A DNA stretch of 10,848 nucleotides from Burkholderiaceae bacterium (GCA_017999135.1 JAGOBT010000049.1:1-10848); one strand, 5' to 3'. Shown: positions 1 through 7,913, numbered from the stretch's first letter. Notes: generated from the sequence alone by a model not told the origin. Numbers and translations are program-made.

Positions 1-38
1 TTCCTCGTCCCTGCCTGATCCCAGTCCCGCAGGCGACA

Positions 39-55
39 ATGCTGCGGCGCAGCAT
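39..55. repeat. Perfect inverted repeat upstream of first gene
   Basis: ATGCTGC (39-45) and GCAGCAT (49-55) form a perfect 7-bp stem with a 3-base loop GGC, ending 21 bases before the GTG start of the first gene. No T-run follows, so it is not a typical intrinsic terminator. It could be an operator, an mRNA 5' hairpin, or the end of an upstream gene lying outside the window. The structure is directly visible; the function is unknown. Confidence 0.4.
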
Positions 56-76
56 CGCATTCTCTGAAAGCACACC

Positions 77-3000
77 GTGTCGATCCACGTCGCCCTGAAC
101 CACGTCACCCACTACACCTACGACCGTCGGGTGGGCATGTCGCCGCACATCGTGCGGCTGCGTCCGGCACCGCACTGCCGCAGCAACATCCTGAGCTACA
201 GCCTGAAGGTCGAGCCCGAGGGCCACTTCATCAACTGGCAGCAGGACGCCTTCGCCAACTACCTGGCGCGGCTGGTGTTTCCTGAACCCACCACCGAGTT
301 CAAGGTGACGGTGGATCTGGTGACCGAGATGTCGGTCTACAACCCCTTCGACTTCTTCCTGGAGCCGGAGGCGGAGACCTTTCCGTTCACCTACGACGCC
401 GCCACCCAGCTGGAACTGCAGCCCTACCTGGTGACCGAGCCGGCCACGCCGGCCTTTGCCAAATTCCTGGCCAGCATCGACCGGACAGAGCAGCGCACCA
501 TCGACTTCCTGGTCGCCATCAACCAGCGGCTGCAGGGCGACATCCGCTACCTGATCCGCATGGAGCCCGGCGTGCAGACGCCGGAAGAAACCCTCACGCT
601 GGGCAGCGGCAGCTGCCGTGACAGTGGCTGGCTGCTGGTGCAGACGCTGCGCCACATGGGCCTGGCGGCACGGTTCGTCTCGGGCTACCTGATCCAGCTG
701 AAGAGCGACGTGAAGGCGCTGGACGGCCCCAGCGGCACCGAGGTGGACTTCACCGACCTGCATGCCTGGTGCGAGGTGTTCCTGCCCGGCGCCGGCTGGA
801 TCGGGCTGGACCCGACCTCCGGCCTGCTGGCCGGCGAGGGCCACATCCCCGTGGCCTGCACGCCCACGCCCGGCAGCGCGGCGCCGATCAGCGGCGCCAT
901 CGACGAATGCGAGGTGGAGTTCTCTCACCAGATGCAGATCACCCGCATCTGGGAATCGCCGCGCGTCACCAAGCCCTACACCGACAACCAGTGGCAGCAG
1001 GTGCTGGCCCTGGGCGCGCAGGTCGACCAGCACCTGGATGAAGGCGACGTGCGCCTGACCATGGGCGGCGAGCCCACCTTCGTCAGCGTGGACGACCGCG
1101 ACGGCGCGGAATGGAACACCGACGCCCTGGGCCCGACCAAGCGCCTGTTCGCCACCGACCTGACCCACCGCCTGCGTGAACACTATGCCGACGGCGGCTT
1201 CCTGCACTTCGGCCAGGGCAAGTGGTACCCGGGCGAGCAGTTGCCGCGCTGGGCACTCAGCATCTGCTGGCGCGCCGATGGTGAACCCTGCTGGCACGAC
1301 CCGAAGCTGTTCACCGACGAGCGCCATCCCACGCACTACACCAGCGCCCATGCCAAGGCCTTCATGACGGCGCTGTGCGCCCGCCTGGGCGTGACCGACA
1401 AGCATGTGCAGACCGGCTACGAGGACACCTGGTACCACCTGTGGCGCGAGCGCCGGCTGCCCGTCAACGTCGACCCGTTCGAGTCGAAGCTGGACGACGA
1501 GATGGAGCGCATCCGCCTGCGCCGCGTTTTCGACCAGGGGCTGGATGCGCCGGTGGGCTATGCGTTGCCGCTCAAGCGCAGCGACGGGCTGGACGGCGTG
1601 CCCGCCCTGGCCGGCAGCCGCTGGCAGACCGGGCCCTGGTTCTTCCGCGACGAGCGCATGTACCTGCACCCCGGTGATTCACCGATGGGCTACCGCCTGC
1701 CGCTGGACAGCCTGCCCTGGGTGAAGACCACCGAGTACCCGTACCACATCGAGAGCGACCCCTTTGCTCCGCGTGATGCGCTGCCGGCAGCGGCCGCCAT
1801 CCGCAGCCAGTACGCCGCCCATGTGATCGGCGGCGGCTTCGCCGAAGGTGGCGTGGTGGCCCTGCAGGCCCGCAGCGCTGCGGCCGATGGGGTTGCCGGT
1901 GGCAATGGCGTGCTGGGCGCCGGTGGCGATGGCGTGCTGGGCGCCGGTGGCGATGGCGTGCTGGGCGCCGGTGGCGCCATGGCAGGCCTGGGCGCACGCC
2001 CGGGCGGTGGTGCTGCGGTGGGTGCAGCAGGCGGTGCCGGTGGCGCCGCCGGCAGCGGTGCGCGCATCAGCACGCTGGAAGCCGCCAGCCGCAGCCCCGC
2101 GCGCGGTGAATCCGCCCACTGGATCACCCGCACCGCCCTGGTGGTGGAGGTGCGTGACCCGCGCCGCGCCAACGGCCCCAAGGCCGAGGCCGTGGGCCAG
2201 CCCAGCGGGATGATGTATGTCTTCATGCCGCCGCTCAAGCAGCTGGAAGACTACCTGGAACTGCTGGCCGCCATCGAGGCCACCGCCGCCGCCCAGGGCG
2301 TCACCATCGTGCTGGAAGGCTACCCACCGCCGCGCGACCCGCGCCTGAAGGTGCTGGCCGTCACGCCCGACCCGGGCGTCATCGAAGTCAACATCCACCC
2401 CGCCAGCAACTGGACGGAACTGGTCGAGCACACCGAATTCCTCTACGACGCGGCCTGGCTGTCGCGCCTGAGCACCGAGAAGTTCATGCTCGACGGCCGC
2501 CACACCGGCACCGGCGGTGGCAACCACTTCGTGATGGGCGGCGCCAGGCCGTCCGACAGCCCGTTCCTGCGGCGGCCCGATGTGCTGGGCAGCCTGCTGG
2601 CCTATTGGCACAACCACCCCAGCCTCAGCTACCTGTTCAGCGGCCTGTTCATCGGCCCCACCAGCCAGGCGCCGCGGGTGGACGAGGCGCGCAACGACCA
2701 GCTCTACGAGCTGGAGATCGCGTTGGGCGAGATCGAGAAGAACAAGGCCGTCTACGGCCAGCAGATGCCGCCCTGGCTGGTCGACCGCACGCTGCGCAAC
2801 ATCCTGGTCGACATCACCGGCAACACCCACCGCAGCGAGTTCTGCATCGACAAGCTGTATTCGCCCGACAGCGCCACCGGCCGCCTGGGCCTGCTGGAGC
2901 TGCGCGCCTTCGAGATGCCGCCGCATGCGCGCATGTCCATCGTGCAGCAGCTGCTGCTGCGGGCGCTGGTGGCCCGCTTCTGGGCCGAGCCCTACTGCCA

Positions 3001-3688
3001 CGATCTGGTGCGCTGGGGCACCGAACTGCATGACCGCTTCCTGCTGCCGCATTTCGTCTGGCAGGATTTCGGCCATGTGATGGAAGAGATGGGCGAGGCC
3101 GGCTTTGCCTTCGACGCCGCCTGGTTCGCGCCGCACTTCGAGTTCCGCTTCCCGAAGGTGGGCGAGCTCACCGCCGAGGGCGTGCACCTGCAGCTGCGCA
3201 GCGCGCTGGAGCCCTGGCACGTGATGGGCGAAGAGGGGTCGAGCGGCGGCACGGTGCGCTATGTCGATTCGTCGGTCGAACGCATCGAGGTCAAGGTGTC
3301 CGGCCTGATCAACCCGCGTCATGTGCTCACCTGCAACGGCGTGCCGGTGCCGCTGCAGCCCACTGGCCGCACCGGCGAATTCGTGGCCGGCGTGCGCTAC
3401 CGCGCCTGGCTGCCGCCGAGCGCGCTGCACCCGTCCATCGGCATCGACGCGCCGCTCACCTTCGACCTGGTCGACACCTGGATGCAGCGCAGCCTGGGCG
3501 GCTGCCAGTACCACGTCACCCACCCGGGCGGCCGCAGCTACGAGACCTTCCCGGTCAATGCGTTCGAGGCCGAGAGCCGGCGCCTGGCGCGCTTCTTCAC
3601 CATCGGCCACACGCCCGGCAAGATGGTGGTGGGCAAGCCGCAGCGCAGCCAGGAATTTCCGTTCACGCTGGACCTGCGCACCGCGTGA
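77..3688 (+). CDS. Transglutaminase-like / DUF2126 putative amidoligase fusion protein
   Basis: A 1203-residue two-part enzyme. Residues about 4-90 match the bacterial transglutaminase N-terminal (beta) domain. Residues about 165-250 are a transglutaminase core with an apparently intact Cys-His-Asp triad: Cys180 in GSCRDS, His229 in DLHAWCE and Asp245 in GLDPTSG. From about residue 325 (MGGEPTF at 329) to the C-terminus it matches DUF2126, which Pfam describes as a putative amidoligase. Conserved-looking blocks include DGRHTGTGGGNH (806-817), HPSLSYLFSGLFIGPTSQ and GNTHRSEFCIDKLYSPDSA. An unusual Gly/Ala-rich segment of about 100 residues (583-681) interrupts DUF2126 and makes the protein longer than the roughly 1100 residues I expect of the family. 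The GTG start at 77 is chosen because an in-frame TGA lies at 65-67; the ribosome site (GAAAG) is weak. It is probably cytosolic, as no signal peptide is seen. It is first in a run with the ATP-grasp/alpha-E gene, which supports a shared role in an amide-bond modification pathway. The domain calls are firm; the reaction is inferred. Confidence 0.95.
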   Translation: MSIHVALNHVTHYTYDRRVGMSPHIVRLRPAPHCRSNILSYSLKVEPEGHFINWQQDAFANYLARLVFPEPTTEFKVTVDLVTEMSVYNPFDFFLEPEAETFPFTYDAATQLELQPYLVTEPATPAFAKFLASIDRTEQRTIDFLVAINQRLQGDIRYLIRMEPGVQTPEETLTLGSGSCRDSGWLLVQTLRHMGLAARFVSGYLIQLKSDVKALDGPSGTEVDFTDLHAWCEVFLPGAGWIGLDPTSGLLAGEGHIPVACTPTPGSAAPISGAIDECEVEFSHQMQITRIWESPRVTKPYTDNQWQQVLALGAQVDQHLDEGDVRLTMGGEPTFVSVDDRDGAEWNTDALGPTKRLFATDLTHRLREHYADGGFLHFGQGKWYPGEQLPRWALSICWRADGEPCWHDPKLFTDERHPTHYTSAHAKAFMTALCARLGVTDKHVQTGYEDTWYHLWRERRLPVNVDPFESKLDDEMERIRLRRVFDQGLDAPVGYALPLKRSDGLDGVPALAGSRWQTGPWFFRDERMYLHPGDSPMGYRLPLDSLPWVKTTEYPYHIESDPFAPRDALPAAAAIRSQYAAHVIGGGFAEGGVVALQARSAAADGVAGGNGVLGAGGDGVLGAGGDGVLGAGGAMAGLGARPGGGAAVGAAGGAGGAAGSGARISTLEAASRSPARGESAHWITRTALVVEVRDPRRANGPKAEAVGQPSGMMYVFMPPLKQLEDYLELLAAIEATAAAQGVTIVLEGYPPPRDPRLKVLAVTPDPGVIEVNIHPASNWTELVEHTEFLYDAAWLSRLSTEKFMLDGRHTGTGGGNHFVMGGARPSDSPFLRRPDVLGSLLAYWHNHPSLSYLFSGLFIGPTSQAPRVDEARNDQLYELEIALGEIEKNKAVYGQQMPPWLVDRTLRNILVDITGNTHRSEFCIDKLYSPDSATGRLGLLELRAFEMPPHARMSIVQQLLLRALVARFWAEPYCHDLVRWGTELHDRFLLPHFVWQDFGHVMEEMGEAGFAFDAAWFAPHFEFRFPKVGELTAEGVHLQLRSALEPWHVMGEEGSSGGTVRYVDSSVERIEVKVSGLINPRHVLTCNGVPVPLQPTGRTGEFVAGVRYRAWLPPSALHPSIGIDAPLTFDLVDTWMQRSLGGCQYHVTHPGGRSYETFPVNAFEAESRRLARFFTIGHTPGKMVVGKPQRSQEFPFTLDLRTA
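1901..1972 (+). repeat. 24-bp tandem repeat, three copies, in frame
   Basis: Three adjacent 24-base units lie at 1901-1924, 1925-1948 and 1949-1972. The second and third are identical, and the first differs only by AAT for GAT. Each encodes the octapeptide G(N/D)GVLGAG, covering residues 609-632 of the DUF2126 fusion protein. A partial, more diverged Gly-rich continuation follows. Near-identity of the copies suggests recent expansion by slippage, and the unit length keeps the frame. Confidence 0.9.
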
Positions 3689-3727
3689 TGGCGGCCTGCG
3701 TGCGCCGCTGACCCGCCGGCTCAGGGG

Positions 3728-6421
3728 ATGGGCCCGCGCGAAAAGCCAGCGCTTCCCGGGCATGATGCGGGAATGCAAAGCAGTCTGCTGGCCGACGACG
3801 ACCTGCCTGATGCCGCCAGCCTGGTGGCGGCGGTGGCGCAGCGCGCCACGCCCGACGCGTTCGACGAATGGTGCGCCAGCGCCTCCGGCACGGCGGCTGC
3901 GGCCGGCCATGCGCCGGCGCAGCACTGGGCGCAGTTCTTCAACACCCTGGGCACCGAAGGCTGGGCCGACCTGGGTGCCCGCGCCCAGCGGGTGCAGGCC
4001 CGGGTGCGTGAAGACGGCGCCACCTACAACGTCTATGCCGAAGGCGTCGACACGCCCCGGGCCTGGCCGCTGGAACTGCTGCCGTTCATCGTGCCGGCCA
4101 GTGAATGGGCACAGATCGAGGCCGGCGTCACCCAGCGCGCCCGGCTGATGGCGGCCACGCTGGCCGACATCTACGGCCCCCAGACCCTGCTGCGCGACGC
4201 GCTGCTGCCGGCCAGCCTGATCTTTGCCCACCCGCACTACCTGCGCCCGGCCTGCGGGCTGTGGTCGGCCGGCCACTGCGGCATGCACATCGCCGCCTTC
4301 GACCTGGCGCGCACGCCCGATGGCGGCTTCCGGGTGCTGGCGCAGCGGTTGCAGGCGCCGTCGGGCCTGGGCTACCTGCTGGAGAACCGGCTGATCATCG
4401 GCCCGCAGTTCCACGACCAGTTTGCCGACCTGCGGGTGCAGCGCCTGGCCGGCACCTTCCGCAGCCTGCTCGACGGCCTGGTGCGCGCCAGCCCGGCCGG
4501 CGAGCGCAGCCGCATCGTGCTGCTGACGCCCGGCCCGCTGAACGAAACCTACTTCGAGCAGGTGTTCCTGGCCCGCTACCTGGGCGTCACCCTGGTCGAA
4601 GGCAGCGACCTCACGGTGCGCGGCAAGAAGCTGTTCCTGAAGACGCTGCACGGCCTGGAGCAGGTGCATGTGCTGCTGCGCCGGGTCGACGACGAATTCC
4701 TCGACCCGCTGGAATTGCGGCCCGACAGCCAGCTGGGCGTGCCCGGCCTGCTGCAGGCCCTGCGCGCCGGCGAGGTGGTGATGGCCAATGCACCCGGCGC
4801 CGGTGTGCTGGAAAGCCCTGGCCTTGCCGCCTTCTGGCCCGGCGTGGCCGAGCGCCTGCTGGGCGAGGACCTGCTGCTGCCTGCGTCCACCACCTGGTGG
4901 TGCGGCGAATCCAGCGTGTGGCGCCACCAGCGCGAGGCGCTGGGCAACTTCGTCGTGGCACCCACCTTTCCCGACAGTGGCTTCGGCCCACGCGTGGCGG
5001 CGCTGATGAGCGACGCCGAGCGCCGTGCGTTGCGCGACCGCATCGACGCCGACCCGGCCGCCTACACCCTGCAGGCGCGCGTGCGGCCCAGCGAGACGCC
5101 GGTGTGGACGCGTGCCGGCCACGCTGCGGCTGATGCCAGCGGCCAGTTGCACCCACGCGCCGCGGTGATGCGGGTGTTCGCACTGGCTGACGGGCAGGGT
5201 GGCTGGCAGGTGCTGCCCGGTGCGCTGACGCGCGTGGCCAACCGCAGCGGCCAGCAGCCCGGCAGCGCGCACGACCCTTGGCTGAGCATGCAGCACGGCA
5301 GCGCCAGCGTCGACACCTGGGTGATCGCCAGCGGCGCAGTCGACAAGAGCACGCTGCTGCCCAAGCCGCTGACGGCCGACGAACTGGGCAGCGTGCACCG
5401 GGCCGTGAGCAGCCGTGCCGCCGAGAACCTGTTCTGGCTGGGCCGCTACACCGAGCGGGCCGAGAACTCGGTGCGCCTGGTGCGCCTGATGCTGGAGATG
5501 CTGCGCGAAGGCAGCGAGCCGGTGCTGCGCCTGCTCGACCGGCTGGCCCGCTTCCACGGCCTGGTGGGTGCCGGTGTGCCGAGCGTGCTGAAAGCGCCTC
5601 GGGTGTTCGAGCGGGCGCTGATCCACGGTCTGCTGCCACGCAGCCATGGGGCGCCGGTGGATGCCAGCATCGGCGGCCCCACGACCAGCGTGGCACACAA
5701 CCTGCGCAGCCTGCGCCAGTGCGCCCAGGCCCTGCGTGAGCGGCTGTCAGCCGAGCACTGGAAGCTCATCCACGAGGTGGGTGAGCATTTCGAGCAGCAC
5801 CTGGGCGTGGTGCTGTCGCTGGGCGACGGCCATGCCCCGGTGCCCGACGTGCTGGGCGTGCTGGGCCGCGCCACCACGCACCTGGCTGCCATCACCGGGG
5901 CGCAGACCGACCGCATGACGCGCGACGACGGCTGGCGTCTGCTGAGCGTGGGCCGCCAGATCGAACGGCTGGACATGCTGGCCCACGCCCTGGCCCTGGG
6001 CTTCGACTTGAAGGTGCATGAGGCCGACGACGGCTTCCATCTGCTGCTGGGCCTGTTCGACAGCGTGATCACCTACCGCGCGCAGTTCCAGGGCCGGCGC
6101 GAGGTGCTGCCGCTGCTGCATCTGCTGGCCATGGACACCGACAACCCGCGCAGCCTGGCCTGGGTGGCCCGCACCATGCGCGACCGCCTGCGCAAGCTGG
6201 CGCGGCACGACCCGATCTGGGTCAACCAGGTCACGCGCGACCTGCCCATGCCCGAGGATTGGCTGCTGGCCCGCCTGGCCCGCGCCGACGACAAGGGCCG
6301 CCACACCGAGCTGATCGATGCCCTGCGCGGCTGCAGCCATGCGGCGCGCGGCCTGTCCGACCAGATCAGCCGCCACCTGTTTGCGCACGTGGAATCACGC
6401 GACCGCACGGTGTGGCAATGA
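3728..6421 (+). CDS. Circularly permuted type 2 ATP-grasp / alpha-E (DUF403) fusion protein
   Basis: An 897-residue fusion. Residues about 80-545 match the circularly permuted ATP-grasp type 2 family (formerly DUF404/DUF407), with hallmark stretches QAPSGLGYLLENR, LLTPGP (265-270), YFEQVFLARYLGVTLVEG, LLRRVDDEFLDPLELR and TTWWCG (388-393). Residues about 555-893 match the all-helical alpha-E domain (DUF403), opening with SRAAENLFWLGRYTERAEN around residue 568. ATP-grasp enzymes join a carboxylate to an amine through an acyl-phosphate; here the substrates are unknown. The two domains are often separate adjacent genes, so this fusion supports physical cooperation. It sits 39 bases after the DUF2126 fusion gene and overlaps the next transglutaminase gene by 4 bases (ATGA), consistent with one operon. 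The start is uncertain. ATG at 3728 has AGGGG too close to it, and the first 15 residues look unlike a conserved N-terminus. ATG at 3773 (residue 16, giving 882 residues) is a good alternative. Expected in the cytosol. Confidence 0.95.
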   Translation: MGPREKPALPGHDAGMQSSLLADDDLPDAASLVAAVAQRATPDAFDEWCASASGTAAAAGHAPAQHWAQFFNTLGTEGWADLGARAQRVQARVREDGATYNVYAEGVDTPRAWPLELLPFIVPASEWAQIEAGVTQRARLMAATLADIYGPQTLLRDALLPASLIFAHPHYLRPACGLWSAGHCGMHIAAFDLARTPDGGFRVLAQRLQAPSGLGYLLENRLIIGPQFHDQFADLRVQRLAGTFRSLLDGLVRASPAGERSRIVLLTPGPLNETYFEQVFLARYLGVTLVEGSDLTVRGKKLFLKTLHGLEQVHVLLRRVDDEFLDPLELRPDSQLGVPGLLQALRAGEVVMANAPGAGVLESPGLAAFWPGVAERLLGEDLLLPASTTWWCGESSVWRHQREALGNFVVAPTFPDSGFGPRVAALMSDAERRALRDRIDADPAAYTLQARVRPSETPVWTRAGHAAADASGQLHPRAAVMRVFALADGQGGWQVLPGALTRVANRSGQQPGSAHDPWLSMQHGSASVDTWVIASGAVDKSTLLPKPLTADELGSVHRAVSSRAAENLFWLGRYTERAENSVRLVRLMLEMLREGSEPVLRLLDRLARFHGLVGAGVPSVLKAPRVFERALIHGLLPRSHGAPVDASIGGPTTSVAHNLRSLRQCAQALRERLSAEHWKLIHEVGEHFEQHLGVVLSLGDGHAPVPDVLGVLGRATTHLAAITGAQTDRMTRDDGWRLLSVGRQIERLDMLAHALALGFDLKVHEADDGFHLLLGLFDSVITYRAQFQGRREVLPLLHLLAMDTDNPRSLAWVARTMRDRLRKLARHDPIWVNQVTRDLPMPEDWLLARLARADDKGRHTELIDALRGCSHAARGLSDQISRHLFAHVESRDRTVWQ
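3753..3773. repeat. Inverted repeat at the alternative start of the ATP-grasp gene
   Basis: TTCCCG (3753-3758) and CGGGAA (3768-3773) can pair as a 6-bp stem with a 9-base loop. The last A is the first base of the alternative ATG at 3773. If translation begins there, the hairpin would cover the initiation region. If it begins at 3728, the repeat is inside the coding region. The pairing is visible; any role is inference. Confidence 0.3.
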
Positions 6422-7485
6422 ACCAGCCCTTGCGACCGGCCGACGACGCTGCCGTGCCGGCGAGCGGCCAGACCCAGACCCAAGGCGGGCAGGCCCAGAC
6501 CCATGGCAGCCCCGGCCAGCGCCAGGACCAGGACCAGGCCCAGGACCAGGCCCAGGCAGACGCCACATTGCCGCCGGTGCGGCCCCGCCGCCCGCCACCA
6601 CCGGGGCCGCGGCTGCTGCAGGTGACCCACGAAACCTGCTACGACTACGACGCACCAGTGGAGGTGGCGCACCACAGTGCCTGGCTGCGCCCGCGCGACA
6701 CCGAGGTGCAGAAGGTGCAACGCTGGGACCTGCAGATCGACCCGCTGCCCGAGAGCGCCGTGCAGGAGAGCAAGGACGCCTTCGGCAACTGGCGCCATGG
6801 CTTCAGCCACTCGCGCGTGCATGACCGCTTGACGGTGACCAGCCGCTTCCAGGTGCTGTTGACCACGCCGCCGCAGCTGGACGATGCGCACAGCCCGCCC
6901 TGGGAAGAGGCCGCAGCCGCACTGCGCTACCGCGCCGGTGTCACCCAGCCCGAGGCCGTTGAATTCGTGCTGCCCAGCCAGTTTGCACCGCACGCACCCG
7001 AGTTGGCCGCCTATGCGCACGATCTGTTCAGCCCGGGCCGGCCACTGTTGCAGGGCGCCCAGGCCCTGATGACGCGGGTGCACCAGCGCATGCAGTACAA
7101 GCCCCACAGCACCGATGTGGCCACCAACGCGCTGCAGGCGCTGGCGCAGGGGCAGGGCGTGTGCCAGGACTTCGCCCACCTGATGATCGCCGCGCTGCGC
7201 AGCCTGGGGCTGGCCGCGCGCTATGTCAGCGGTTACCTGCTGACCCATCCGCCCGAAGGCCAGCCGCGCCTGGTGGGCGCCGATGCCAGCCATGCCTGGG
7301 TGGCCGTGTGGTGCCCGCTGCATGGCTGGGTGGCACTCGACCCCACCAACGATGTGCGCGTCGGCCAGGACCATGTCACCCTGGCCTGGGGGCGTGACTA
7401 CGCCGACGTGGCGCCGCTGCGCGGCGTGATCCGCGGCGGCGGCACGGCGCCGCCGGCAGTGGGTGTCACGGTGGAGCCGGTGTAG
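6418..7485 (+). CDS. Transglutaminase-like cysteine hydrolase/transferase with Gln-rich N-terminus
   Basis: A 355-residue protein. Residues about 64-150 resemble the bacterial transglutaminase N-terminal domain (LLQVTHETCYDYDAPV near 66). Residues about 230-312 form a transglutaminase core with a complete apparent triad: Cys249 in GVCQDF, His292 in ASHAWV and Asp308 in LDPTND. Bacterial members of this superfamily may act as peptidases, amidases or transferases; I cannot tell which applies here. Residues 1-63 are low-complexity and probably disordered: 12 Gln in residues 18-46, then a Pro/Arg-rich stretch before the first domain. The frame is open back to 6259, but ATG 6418 is preferred because it overlaps the preceding stop as ATGA, typical of translational coupling, and leaves a normal family length. 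No signal peptide is visible, so it is probably cytosolic alongside the ATP-grasp and DUF2126 proteins. It is a second transglutaminase domain in the same operon. Confidence 0.93.
   Translation: MNQPLRPADDAAVPASGQTQTQGGQAQTHGSPGQRQDQDQAQDQAQADATLPPVRPRRPPPPGPRLLQVTHETCYDYDAPVEVAHHSAWLRPRDTEVQKVQRWDLQIDPLPESAVQESKDAFGNWRHGFSHSRVHDRLTVTSRFQVLLTTPPQLDDAHSPPWEEAAAALRYRAGVTQPEAVEFVLPSQFAPHAPELAAYAHDLFSPGRPLLQGAQALMTRVHQRMQYKPHSTDVATNALQALAQGQGVCQDFAHLMIAALRSLGLAARYVSGYLLTHPPEGQPRLVGADASHAWVAVWCPLHGWVALDPTNDVRVGQDHVTLAWGRDYADVAPLRGVIRGGGTAPPAVGVTVEPV
6523..6558 (+). repeat. 6-bp tandem repeat encoding Gln-Asp/Gln-Ala
   Basis: Six adjacent hexamers of the form CAGGAC, CAGGCC or CAGGCA encode residues 36-47 of the stand-alone transglutaminase (alternating Gln with Asp or Ala). 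Looser CAGACC units occur upstream around 6468-6516. The array falls in the disordered N-terminal extension and is a plausible slippage site that preserves frame. Confidence 0.75.
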
Positions 7486-7913
7486 TGCGGCAGGGCGGCA
7501 GGCAGGCGGGCCGCTGCACAGCCCTGGTGCTGGCGGCATGGGCCGCCACGGCAGTGCTGCCGGCCGGTGCTGCGGGCACCGGCGGCAACAGCATCACCGG
7601 CGCCTGGGCCAGCACCACCGGGGCCGAGCGGCTGATCTTCCTGCCCGGGGGCTACTTCCGCACCTGCTTTGCCGGCGGCAAGACCGGCAACGCGGCGATG
7701 GGCCGGTGGCAGCGCGTCGCGGCAGGCCGCTACACCATCGAGTTCACCCACACGGCCAGGCCGGCGTGCAATGCGCCGCCCCAGGCCATCCGCCAGCACC
7801 CGGCCAGCATCCTGGGCCAGGTGCTGGTACAGCGGGGTGAGCTGTCGCTGTTCGTCTCGGGCGAATTCCCGCCCGATGTCTACCGCCCGGCCACGCCCGC
7901 AGCGTTGCGCTGA
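7485..7913 (+). CDS. Small exported protein of unknown function
   Basis: A 142-residue protein I cannot assign to a named family. The N-terminus has Arg at positions 2, 6 and 10, a hydrophobic stretch (about 12-26) and a small-residue region LPAGAAG, which together look like a Sec signal peptide cleaved near residue 29-30. The mature part, about 112 residues, reads like a small beta-rich domain: ITGAWAS, then ERLIFLPGGYFRTC, GRWQRVAAGRYTIEF and LSLFVSGEF. This vaguely recalls lipocalin-like 'G-W ... L-F-G-F' proteins. Two cysteines, Cys61 and Cys95, could form a disulfide. The GTG start at 7485 overlaps the preceding TAG by one base, which suggests translational coupling to the transglutaminase gene and membership of the operon. 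Periplasmic location is inferred. Its coupling to cytosolic-looking modification enzymes is unexplained. Confidence 0.75.
   Translation: MRQGGRQAGRCTALVLAAWAATAVLPAGAAGTGGNSITGAWASTTGAERLIFLPGGYFRTCFAGGKTGNAAMGRWQRVAAGRYTIEFTHTARPACNAPPQAIRQHPASILGQVLVQRGELSLFVSGEFPPDVYRPATPAALR

Noticed and set aside
1901..1972. Tandem repeats considered as a CRISPR or origin-type iteron array
   Set aside because: Units are adjacent without spacers, in frame, and encode a Gly-rich octapeptide inside a gene.
1679..5698. Minus-strand open frame of 1339 codons overlapping the DUF2126 and ATP-grasp genes
   Set aside because: It spans two well-recognised + strand genes and their junction. Its translation is low-complexity Gln/His/Arg/Ala/Gly with no domain signature, as expected for an antisense frame opposite GC-rich codons.
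6259..6417. Upstream extension of the second transglutaminase reading frame
   Set aside because: It lies wholly within the end of the ATP-grasp/alpha-E gene. The ATGA overlap at 6418-6421 gives a natural start and a normal family length.
6073..7539. Minus-strand open frame of 488 codons opposite the ATP-grasp tail and second transglutaminase
   Set aside because: Composition and lack of recognisable motifs fit an antisense shadow; the + strand holds clear domains with catalytic residues.
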